A stretch of DNA of 33,500 nucleotides. Source: Larix sibirica. Lineage: Eukaryota; Streptophyta; Pinopsida; Pinales; Pinaceae. Position 1 is the stretch's first letter, and each line of letters begins with the position of its first letter. A program made the translations under genes and the position numbers. Location of the stretch: assembly GCA_004151065.3 (NCBI GenBank), contig NWUY0300002131.1:45200-78699 (forward strand), given 5' to 3'. Under the pieces are notes generated by a model. The model was not told where the DNA came from. It ran no database searches and saw nothing but the letters and a program-made list of their open reading frames with translations. Below, piece after piece: positions 21,343-29,145 of the stretch.

Positions 21343-21765
21343 TGTTGAGATTGACAATAAATAGAGGGAATCAAATGGAATAACCACAAAACATAGTTTT
21401 GCAATAAGAGAAAGTATACCGGCACTAGGGCTGCGATAGATTAGCCAAAAGGATTACAGCCCTAGGAGAGAAAAATCCAAGTACAAGTGTGCGAAGAGAG
21501 AGAAACATAGACAAGCATAAGAGAGCTCAATACTTATGGTGCCCTTAGGCAAATCACTTTAAATGAATGAATGATTCACTTGAGTGAGTAATTCAAATGA
21601 GAGTTGGTGTATATATACAAAACTCAAGGGGTAGGGTGCTTTCTCCAAGAGGGTTGATGAGCCGACGTTGAGTAGGTTGATCTTAGCCAAGATTACATAT
21701 ATAATTGATATTATACTATATGGTTGGCCATGGCTGAAAGTGAAGCTTACGACCTTATTTCAACA
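21343..21765 (-). repeat. 5' LTR of element B (423 bp)
   Basis: Bounded by TGTTGA and TCAACA on the plus strand. It is longer than the 3' LTR mainly through an insertion at about 21421-21480 containing a perfect 9-bp inverted repeat (CTAGGGCTG at 21425-21433, CAGCCCTAG at 21457-21465). A minus-strand TATA-like TGTATATATACA (21609-21620) is a plausible element promoter. Confidence 0.85.
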
Positions 21766-22032
21766 TTGATAACCAACCTTAGCTTGTTTAGGGCAATTCA
21801 CACAAACAATTCAACATATTATGCACTATGCATTCATTAAGCATTTTATGTAACAAAACAGATATGATACAAAGCTAATCTAGTGTAACCAAATAATGCC
21901 ACAAAATGCAACAGTTTCATAATTCATCAGAATGAAAAATACAACCCTCATTTATCATTAATCATCTGTACATAATAAAAGATATATAGGAAATTGAGTA
22001 CAAAATTACGGCAAGTACCGAAGATCACAATA

Positions 22033-22202
22033 CTAACATGTAGTTGAATTCCAACAGTTCGTTTCCAATTCCAATTTTGTTGCTTCCTCATCTGCATCCT
22101 TCTGTTTCCTTTGTGCAATTGGCAACCTCACTTCATGATCCTTGGATTTCTGCAGTGTAATCTTGTGGTACTTTTGTTTCAGAGAATTCATCCTTGCTCT
22201 GG
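22033..22202 (-). pseudogene. Exon-like block of unknown protein, minus strand
   Basis: After an acceptor-like GACTCTAG (ending at 22203) the minus strand stays open for 56 codons to a TAG at 22033-22035. It reads RARMNSLKQKYHKITLQKSK, then EVRLPIAQRKQKDADEEATK, then LELE. The charged, Lys/Gln/Glu-rich sequence is coiled-coil-like and its composition differs from nearby non-coding DNA. Position and stop would fit a terminal exon. I do not recognise the family. It lies only 170 bp from the callose synthase exon on the other strand, so it is either a foreign gene fragment or chance; repeat decay is less likely because no stop occurs. Confidence 0.35.
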
Positions 22203-22374
22203 CTAGAGTCTAGACTAGTTTCATGAGATTTTTATGAGTTTATCTAGAAGCTATTCCTTATTTATTGCATTGAATATACTGCCAAATGAGGAAGCAGAAG
22301 AGTGCTTACCTTTGAGACATTTGAATTTGGAAGAAGCTAAAGGGTTCTAAGTGGTTTTAGTAATGGGCTTGTAG

Positions 22375-22472
22375 TGTGTGAGCATGCATATTCTTTGGCA
22401 CAAAATCTGGATCCAAATAGTGAAGGAAGAGGCGTGCTGCAATTCAAGACAGGATTGATGTCAGTCATCAAG
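22375..22472 (+). CDS. GSL10: Callose synthase exon (GSL10/GSL8 class), N-terminal
   Basis: After an acceptor GGCTTGTAG the exon reads (x)TG then CEHAYSLAQNLDPNSEGRGV and LQFKTGLMSVIK, ending at a GTATGT donor. This is a highly conserved segment near the N-terminus of plant 1,3-beta-glucan (callose) synthases of the GSL8/GSL10 (CalS10/CalS9) class, giant plasma-membrane glycosyltransferases. It lies in the cytosolic Vta1-like N-terminal region, before the membrane spans. The first codon is completed by the preceding exon, which would give Leu or Val before CEHAY as in the family. No stop or frameshift. The first coding exon was not found upstream in the window. The paralogue choice (GSL10 rather than GSL8) rests on this and the next exon and is from memory. 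Confidence 0.88.
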
Positions 22473-22696
22473 GTATGTTCAGTGCAATTTCATTTTTTCA
22501 TCAAGGTTTTGTTCAGTGTAGATTTACTGTATATTTTTACTCAAGTTCATGTTTTCTCTTTGTTTCCTTCTTTGTATTATTTGATGTCATTTCCTTCCAG
22601 ATAGTTGTTTGCATCTTTGTTGGTTACATTTTGTTGCAAGGCTTGTTGATTTCTATTTGGTTTAAAAAATGTTTCCTTGATTTGGTTGTTCTGCAG
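22473..22696 (+). other. Intron between the two callose synthase exons
   Basis: 224 bp, GTATGT...TTCTGCAG, T-rich with a pyrimidine tract before the acceptor. It is in phase 0 (Lys|Gln), as expected for SVIK|Q(K/R)LAK in this family. Its retention shows that this is genomic gene structure, not a processed retrocopy. Confidence 0.85.
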
Positions 22697-22860
22697 CAAA
22701 GGCTTGCAAAAAAGGATGGTGGACAAATTGATCGAAGCCAAGATATTGCCCGCATACAAGAGTTCTACAAGCGCTATAGAGAAAAGCATAGACTGGATGA
22801 ACTTCAGGAGGAGGAGCTGAAATTACAGGAGTCGGGGACTTTCAGTGGTGATCTTCAAGA
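22697..22860 (+). CDS. GSL10: Callose synthase exon (GSL10/GSL8 class), next exon
   Basis: Following TTCTGCAG, the exon reads QRLAKKDGGQIDRSQDIARI, EFYKRYREKHRLDELQEEEL and KLQESGTFSGDLQ, ending with GA before a GTATGT donor (phase 2, completing a Glu). It continues the previous exon in frame. The IDRSQDIAR...EFY..YREK..(V/L)D.L.EEE..L.ESG.F pattern favours GSL10 over GSL8, whose counterpart has a different IDRDRD...KLYKRRH pattern, from memory. No stops. The next exon (expected to begin with the ELERKT-type segment) was not found in the remaining 10.6 kb of plus strand, so the following intron is very long or the gene is a fragment. Confidence 0.9.
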
Positions 22861-24175
22861 GTATGTATCATATGAAAATGCCATTGTTTTCTTTCTTTTG
22901 TGGTTTTAAGGATAGAGTGATTTTTAATGTAAGTTACAGGAATTTTCTGTAAAATGGAAGCAGGCTATCTTGTCCATTTCAAACTGCATGCAGTCAATAT
23001 TTCACATAGCTGGTTTTGAATACAATCACCTAGCTGTCAATCTGAAAATAAAGATGCAACAACGAGGTGTGCATGTGTCAGGGTACTGTTATTAACATTG
23101 ATATTCATTCTTATAGCCAAGATAAACACACTAAGCTGTTGTCACAACCAAACCTTTGGTGCAGCTTCTGCTACATTAAAGCTTATATGATGAAAGAGTT
23201 GGAAACAAAAAAATATAACTTAGAATGGCATTTAGCATATGATTTTCTTTATTTTTTTGTGAATTGCGAGTCTTTCAGATTTGTGATCTTTGTTGCTTGC
23301 CCATTTAGGGTCTTTTCTGGTCTGCAACAACTACCGAGAACAAGGTTTTCTTGCATTTTGTGATTTGAAATCCCGAGGCTATAGTTTGTTTCAGTTTGCT
23401 TCAGTTTCCTTGGAGGAGGTGGTGGTGTTAAAGATTTGAAGAGAATTTGAACCCATAAAGATATGATTTAAAGAGGAAATTTGATGCTTTTTTTAGGTAT
23501 TTCTTCAGAAAATCAAGGTTTTATTTTTTTGAATGAGTTTGAGCTACTGTGTTTTGGGGTTCTTTGAGCTAATTAGATTTATAAGAATTGGCAGCTATAA
23601 ACCCCTTGTTTTGGCCCTTGGCATCCCATTTTGACAGAGAGATTTCTACTCAGATTGCTGCTCTCCTTGAGATTATAGATTTTGTTTGGAACTGACTACT
23701 TTGGTTTCGAAATATGAAATTGTCTGCTGCAACTTATTAAATTTAGTCAGTAACTGGGTATATAACAGAGTCCTTTTTCGTGAGGCTCTGGAGTCATGTA
23801 TCACCTTTACTTGGAGTCATGTTTGTCCTCTAAAACTTTTTAGAGTTTGGTTTTGAAGATTACCTGACAGCATCTGAAACACTTAGACTTCATCCCAAGC
23901 TAGGGTATGTGTCTTGTTGGAGGTGGAGATTTTATTGAGCTTCTTGCAGAAGCATTCTAGCTTGCTTCAATGTGCTAGCTTTCTTCCTTTGAGGCTTGGG
24001 AAGCTTGTTTTGTTGACATGCATGAAGGATTTTAAGAGCGAAATTTATGTAATGGGTGTTAATATGCGCACACACACACGATACAAAGTTGCATAATAGA
24101 AAAGAATTTTATTAAAATGTCCACGAGGTCAAGTGGCCTATGGGATGGAGTAGCTTACATATCATGTGAATTCTT
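22861..24175 (+). other. Presumed intron after the second callose synthase exon
   Basis: Starts with GTATGT and is T-rich on the plus strand, as plant introns are. No further exon of the gene found. Contains a short (CA)n run near 24069. Confidence 0.5.
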
Positions 24176-24660
24176 TATGAATGAAAGAAAGAACAAGAAA
24201 TGTGAGGAAGAGATAATATTCCATATGTGGAGATCAATAAGTGTAACGTTACTCATGGATTTGATCCCCCAAGGTGGGTCATCTATATTGATTGGGTTTG
24301 CTCCACATCATTTCTGATGTAAATCAATGCAACATTTATTTTACAAATGAATGAAAGAAAGAGAAACCCAAGTAAGTTATGATTTTCCATATTTGGATAT
24401 TGATAAGTGTAATGTTACTCATGGATTTGAACCCCAAAGGTGGGTCATCTATTCTGATTAGGTTGGCTCTCAACATCATGTATAATTTAATATCATGGAA
24501 CATTTCTCTTACAAATGAAAGAAAGAGAAATGCTAGGAAGAGATAATATTCCTCATGTGGATATCGGCGAGTGTAACTTTACTAAGCTGGATTCGACCCC
24601 TAAAAGTGGGTCATCTTCTTCAATTGGGTTAGATCTTAACATCATGTTTGATGCAAAGCA
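24176..24660. repeat. Tandem array of three ~167-bp units
   Basis: Units start at about 24176, 24346 and 24514 with ATGAATGAAAGAAAGA-like phrases. Each continues through GAGATAATATTCC(A/T)CATGTGG, GATA(T/A)(C/T)-rich sequence, AGTGTAA(C/T)(G/T)TTACT, a GGATT(C/T)GA(C/T)CCCC phrase, a loop and GGGTCATCT, then AACATCAT. The GGATTCGACCCC of unit 3 resembles a pol III B-box/T-loop, and with the following GTGGGTC it can form a short GACCC...GGGTC stem. This array lies in the presumed callose synthase intron. Confidence 0.75.
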
Positions 24661-24856
24661 TCCTTGTTGCTTTTTTGGTGGTGGCTTCTTTGTGGTTCTC
24701 TTGGAATGCTCCTTCCCAATTGTTGTTTTCTAGTGTCAACCATTCTTTGATATGGCTATATACCTCATTGAGTCACTATTGTTGCCACAGTGCAAAGTGG
24801 GAATGCTTGTAGTGCCATTTCCCGAAAGACCTCAGGAGTGAAGCATCTTGGGAGTG

Positions 24857-24878
24857 TGTATATATATATATATATATT
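24857..24878. repeat. (TA)n microsatellite
   Basis: About eleven consecutive TA dinucleotides. Confidence 0.9.
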
Positions 24879-25449
24879 AAAAAATGCAAAATTCCATATA
24901 TATACATTATTTGATTTGTTTGGTTGTATTTTGATGTTTTTAGTTGTATATGTGTTCAAATCGTGTAATCTTCACTTAGAGTATCACCTCGTTCTTTTTG
25001 GCGTTTCCTTCCTCAAGAGTCACCAAGTGATAGATAGATGGGGGCATTGACCATGACTGCTCAGTTAAGACACGACAATCCACCTCCACCTCCGCCCAAC
25101 ACTAGTGGTGGGGACAGTCTCGGCCCCATCACGGTAGTTGGACGACTTCATCCAGGATGCGGCAATACGCTCCCTCCTCCAAGCAGCGACACACTACCCA
25201 TTGCAGTTCCTCTTCCACCTCTTCTAGTTCTTCCTCAATACAGAGTACAATTTTGAGCTTCCTCCAATCGGCCTTAGATGGTAGGAGAGATACTCCCGAT
25301 GCTTTCAGTGTTTCCAATGCCCCATGATAGTGACAGTTTCGCAATTTTTTTCATCATAGCTCTCGGATCTACTCCCTTTATACCTTTTCCTTTCTTGGAT
25401 CAGCTCTCTCCATATCTCTCTTTATATATTTTCTTTGAGAACGGTTCCA
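24879..25449. other. No recognised gene; possible LINE 3' untranslated remains
   Basis: Contains a proline-codon-rich plus-strand stretch (25080-25250: CCACCTCCACCTCCGCCC), which also gives a Glu-rich minus-strand frame of 71 codons. Neither resembles a known domain. It leads without a clear boundary into the LINE 3' end at 25450, so part may be that element's 3' region. Confidence 0.35.
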
Positions 25450-25608
25450 TTTATGGATTTAGAGTTAGGTTTGAGTTATGCTTTTAGATTTTATAGGAGC
25501 TACTTTTGGGCTCCCACTTTGTATTGTTATCATGGTACCACACAGTCCCATTGACCTACTTTTGTGGTCATTTGTTGGACATTAATAAAATTATCTTATC
25601 TTATCTAG
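25450..25608 (+). mobile_element. LINE 3' end, copy 1
   Basis: Shares TTTTATAGGAGC, CTCCCACTTTGTATTG, CAGTCCCATTGACCTACTTT and ATTAATAAAATTATCTTATC with 25650-25806 and with the end of the LINE at 32163. It ends in a TTATC repeat (ATTATCTTATCTTATCT) rather than poly(A). It is a severely 5'-truncated copy. Confidence 0.75.
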
Positions 25609-25649
25609 GAAGCACCAACAAGTTTGTGTAACGCCATTTATCTCTTGTA

Positions 25650-25806
25650 GGAGNTTTAGGTTAGAGTCATACTTCTTGCTTTTTATAGGAGCCACCTTAG
25701 CGCTCCCACTTTGTATTGACATCATGGTACCACCCAGTCCCATTGACCTACTTTTGTGATCATTTGTTGGACATTAATAAAATTATCTTATCTTATCTTA
25801 TTATCT
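25650..25806 (+). mobile_element. LINE 3' end, copy 2
   Basis: Nearly identical to copy 1 from TATAGGAGCC to ATTAATAAAATTATCTTATC, with a longer TTATC tail. It is separated from copy 1 by about 42 bp of unrelated sequence. An ambiguous base lies at 25654. It starts at nearly the same point as copy 1, so it may be a duplication of it rather than an independent insertion. Confidence 0.75.
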
Positions 25807-26629
25807 TGGTACATTATTATTAAGTTAGAAATGTTATAGTAGATTAATCTTTACTACAACAACCATCTATTAGTTTGCCATGTACAAACTTACAAAACTA
25901 TAAAGCAAATAATAGGATGTAGATTGTAGGTGCTCCAACACCTTTTTGCAAATGAAGTGTTCACAATTTGTGAAAGCTATGTTGCCAAACACTGTAGTGG
26001 TTTGATGACATAGGAGCTTTCATAGGGAAACATTGCAGTTGTTGGGTAGAATCCCAGTGAATAGTTGACGACTCAACATATTTAATTTAAAGTTATGGTC
26101 ATGCCATTATATTTAAATTAAAGTTATGGTTATGCTGTTTATTTTTTTACTAGAACACCCATCATGGCACCTCCTTTTAAACACAGCAAAAATCATTTCT
26201 TAGGCCCTTCAAGACGATTTAATTTTCTAGTTGGAGGTCCTTGCTAGACTATCTTAGTCATGTTGGTCGAGAATTTGGTTTACTTAAAACTCTCTTTGCT
26301 AATGATTAATCTTTTTTTTTTCCAAGAAAAAAGCTCATATTTGTTATTTCTGGTGAGAAATCAAGACATACATCACGGAGCCTAACTGCTCATATACATA
26401 TGAAGTCACCCCCATTCTCAGTCTATCTGCCCCTGAATTACAATTCAGAATTATCTTCCACATATGAGGAATTACATTCAGACTATTTCCCACAACAGTG
26501 TAATTGTACTTCAGATTCTGCCTAACTAAGATATTTTTTTTTTGAAAACCTCCCTATCATCCCAATTCCAACTTAAACACATCGGGCGCTGAATCCACTG
26601 CTCCAAGTGCTGTGACCTTTAGTCATAAA
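25807..26629. other. Intergenic stretch with a 31-bp tandem duplication
   Basis: AT-rich sequence with no recognised gene. A 31-bp unit (ATATTTAATTTAAAGTTATG...) at 26078-26108 is repeated at 26109-26139 with five or so changes. Confidence 0.6.
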
Positions 26630-27187
26630 TTAAAGTAAGTTGGTAGAGAGTGTTGAGAGGACTATATCCCCTATAACTTCCTGGCACACCATTAATCCTT
26701 CAAGTAAAGATACTGCTTCCTTTGACAATGCGTCAGCCTTGGAGTTAAACTCTCTATATATGTGCTCTATGGAAACCCAAACCAAAGAGGTTTTCAACTC
26801 TACAATGCTACGCTGTAGATGAGCAACTGCAATGATATTAATTTGAGCTTCCCCTTTGAACCAATCAACGGCCAACCCAGAATCTCCTAGACTCTGAAGT
26901 TGTTGTATTCCCTTGTCTGCAATTGTCCTCAATAGTAACCACAACGCAAAAATTTCTGCTCGGTTATTTGTGCCCCCCCTTGCCCCATATTTAATGTTAA
27001 AGAATCTTCTGGATGATACATATAGGATTGCATCTGCACCACAATTTCTCGGCTTCCCTTGGCAAGAACCATAAAAAAAACCCCAAGCCTTTAAATTATC
27101 AATGATTGGTTCCTTTAATCTTCTTAATGATTTCGGTGGTTTGTTTGTTCTTCCTTCCACAAAGGCTAAACAGATTTTGTGTGCCAC
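26630..27187 (-). pseudogene. LINE-type RNase H domain, nearly complete
   Basis: This is the longest uninterrupted coding-like frame in the window (185 codons). It covers a whole RVT_3-type RNase H: AWGFFYGSCQGKPRNCGADA (about residues 35-54), RGGTNNRAEIFALWLLLRTI (70-90), QSLGDSGLAVDWFKGEAQ (97-115) and IEHIYREFNSKADALSKEAV (140-160). The catalytic Glu and the second and final Asp are present. The first Asp of the F-D-G-S motif is Tyr, so it should be inactive unless this residue is a sequencing error. There is no RT beside it. The open frame over 185 codons suggests recent arrival or lingering constraint compared with its neighbours. Confidence 0.82.
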
Positions 27188-27299
27188 GGATTTTGAACAC
27201 GGTTTTATTTATTTTTCCATGGAAAACATTGTGGCGAAATGCAGAGGATGCTTCTCCACATTAGTGGATGGCATCCCTAGTAAACCCTTCGACATAGAC

Positions 27300-27405
27300 T
27301 AGTGTGCCTTAACCATGGGGATTCAAACTAGGAATATGTTGGCACAAAACTAGCTGCTCAACAACATTGGCTATAACCAGTTAAGCTAACCCCTTGGGCT
27401 AAACA
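27300..27405 (-). mobile_element. tRNA-derived SINE with A and B boxes
   Basis: The minus strand carries a perfect A-box TAGCTTAACTGG (complement of 27377-27388) within GGGGTTAGCTTAACTGG. About 50 bases on is GTTTGAATCCCC (complement of 27317-27328), the B-box GGTTCGAATCC with its CpG decayed. Spacing and order fit an internal pol III promoter of a tRNA-related SINE. It is a different family from the one at 2881. The 3' tail was not defined. Confidence 0.6.
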
Positions 27406-27678
27406 TGATATGTAGGTAGAAGGTTATGAATTTCCTTTTCTTCTTTCAAATGTTTTTTAATAATAATGGTTATAATTTGTATAAAAAGGCCATGGACAAA
27501 CCAAATAGTTAGGACAAAATACATAGTGGGGGGCGAATCCATCATTTTAAAAATACAATTGATACAAGTTTTGCCTAAGAGGTCTAAAAATAAAAAAATA
27601 CCTATTCTATATTTACTTTTCACATTGCTGTAGCAAACATATTACTCTAAAGGCATAACAAACTTATAGGAAAGAAAA

Positions 27679-28190
27679 AATGAGTACTTGGCCTCTGATG
27701 GGTAGCTTGAATATGACGCTTTTTTTCAACCTTCTCAAGAGGAGCCTTGCTATTTTTCTCCTTGCCTTCAATTGTTTGCAGCGCACTTACTTATTCCAGT
27801 TCCAGATTTGAAAGAGGAGGGTCTTGAGAAGTCTAGGAGGATTCTACTGCAGGGGAAGAATTTGATTGAGAAAGGGTTCACCACACTTTTTTGGATATGC
27901 CTTGTGCTACAACATGATCCATTAGTTGCTTCACCTTATCCAATTGAATAGAACTTTCCAACTCTTGATTACGTTGTGTACCCATGAAAGCATCTGCTTC
28001 TTTTTGCCAATTCTTGAGCTCTACAAAATGACTGGCTATGTCAATAGCATAGTTATCTCTAGCTATAATAGTTTGCTAGGATTTTTGATCAAATTCGGCT
28101 TGCCATCACTCCCATCTAATCCTGGCTTTAACAATTCCACACTATGCTTCTCCAATATCCTTCATACATCATTTGAGACATTTTTTGGAC
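27679..28190 (-). pseudogene. Degenerate coding frame of unknown function
   Basis: One minus-strand frame keeps coding character for about 170 codons despite around seven stops. Segments include QTIIARDNYAIDIASHFVEL, FMGTQRNQELESSIQLDKVK, QLMDHVVAQGISKKVW and QTIEGKEKNSKAPLEKVEKK. The stops are mostly TAG (as from CAG) and TGA (as from TGG), the pattern left by C-to-T or G-to-A change in a former ORF. The charged helical composition recalls a gag or coiled-coil protein, but I recognise no family. Confidence 0.45.
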
Positions 28191-28582
28191 TCCCCTAGTT
28201 CATAGATGACGGAGCACCTCTTAATGCATTGACAATGCGACATCCCTCTTACACTTACAAGAAAGACAAAGTTGCACCCAAACACCAAATTGTTAGAGTC
28301 CCAAAGCATTGACCCAAGCATGCAAAATGCCTACCTGTTGATGCTAAATCCAATCATTGAGAAAACCAAAGCACTTGTAGCACACATAAGAAATACGAAA
28401 AAGCTGAGATGTCAATTAAGAGCTGAGGGAGAGGGGCTACCTTGAGAGCATTAGGCTACTATAAACAAAGAAGAAAACATGGCCGACTACCATTCAAAAT
28501 CCAAAGGAAACGCTTGTCGCATCCCATAAGCCCGCATTGAATGCCCATTTGTATTGCCATATGGTTCCCGCATTGGAGAAAA
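28191..28582. other. No recognised feature
   Basis: The preceding unknown frame may extend into this stretch in another phase. No motif supports a separate gene. Confidence 0.3.
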
Positions 28583-28682
28583 GGGAGGTTTGATAACTAT
28601 AGCTGTCGAAACTTAAATGCTTGTCTAATCGAGGGAGGTGTGATAACTAGACACTGCCAAAACTTAAGTGGCTATCTATTCA
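28583..28682. repeat. 50-bp tandem duplication
   Basis: A unit starting GGGAGGTTTGATAACTA at 28583 is repeated at 28633 (GGGAGGTGTGATAACTA), with about ten differences across the unit. Confidence 0.75.
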
Positions 28683-28699
28683 TGCTTGGAATGTTCACC

Positions 28700-29145
28700 A
28701 AGGCACTTATAGTATCACTCTTCATATCAATGCTTGTTGAGGATAGGAAGGTAAAAGAGCCCTCATTTAAAATGCCATTTCCAAGGTTGAGTCCCACTCC
28801 CAAATTTGCTTGGTGATCTGCCATTGAGTTTTGAAATGGGAGGACATGGAAGAATTCAATCTGATCAAATGTTTTTACCTCCTGTAGAGTCCTATTCACT
28901 AAATGAGCTAGGAGAGGTTGGGAAGGGGGGATTTAAATTGTACTGCTTGAAGACTATCATAGAATCTCCCATCATTGTTGCTTTCCTTGCCCCTATGAGC
29001 TTTGAGAATTAAAATGCCTTTAAATATCACTAGAACTTTTGCTTTGTCATTTGAAGCAATTCCTATTTCCGATGCATAGGTTGTTTCTTGATTTTGTTTG
29101 GAGTCTATAATGACTCCTCCCACACTTGCCACCCACTTCTTTCAA
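28700..29145 (-). pseudogene. RNase H-like domain relic, frameshifted
   Basis: Frame 1 (29145-28950) reads WVASVGGVIIDSKQN then EIGIASNDKAKVLVIFKGIL, where the catalytic Glu of the N-(D/N)-x-A-E block is Lys. The GDS block survives in another frame as MMGDSMIV near 28970. A third frame (28899-28700) gives EVKTFDQIEFFHVLPFQNSM followed by ADHQANLGV, with the final Asp kept. The N-terminal FDG strand is missing. The F-H-V-x-x-x-Q-N-x-x-A-D-x-x-A-N-L-G-V ending differs from the H-I-Y-(K/R)-E type at 4.1 and 26.6 kb, so it comes from a different element family. Confidence 0.65.

Larger units (their letters stand above)
18047..21765 (-). mobile_element. Ty1/copia retrotransposon B, RT-less, with both LTRs
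   Basis: A minus-strand element of about 3.7 kb. Its ends are the direct repeats 21343-21765 (5' LTR) and 18047-18387 (3' LTR), both bounded by TGTTGA...TCAACA on the plus strand. Inside are a PBS (21328-21342), gag (21086-20322), protease remains (about 20280), pre-integrase and integrase segments (19870-19350), a Ser/Pro/Asp-rich linker (about 19080-18700) and a polypurine tract at the 3' LTR. No RT or RNase H motif lies between integrase and the 3' LTR, so that part is deleted. Flanking five-base sequences (TAACT at 18042-18046, TTGAT at 21766-21770) do not match, so no target duplication is visible. Confidence 0.85.

Noticed and set aside
18042-21770. Target-site duplication of element B
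   Set aside because: The five bases on each side (TAACT and TTGAT) do not match, and shifting the ends by one or two bases does not help.
22475-22909. 144-codon frame reading through the callose synthase intron
   Set aside because: Its first half is translated intron. The GT...AG boundaries and family alignment show that only 22697-22860 is coding.
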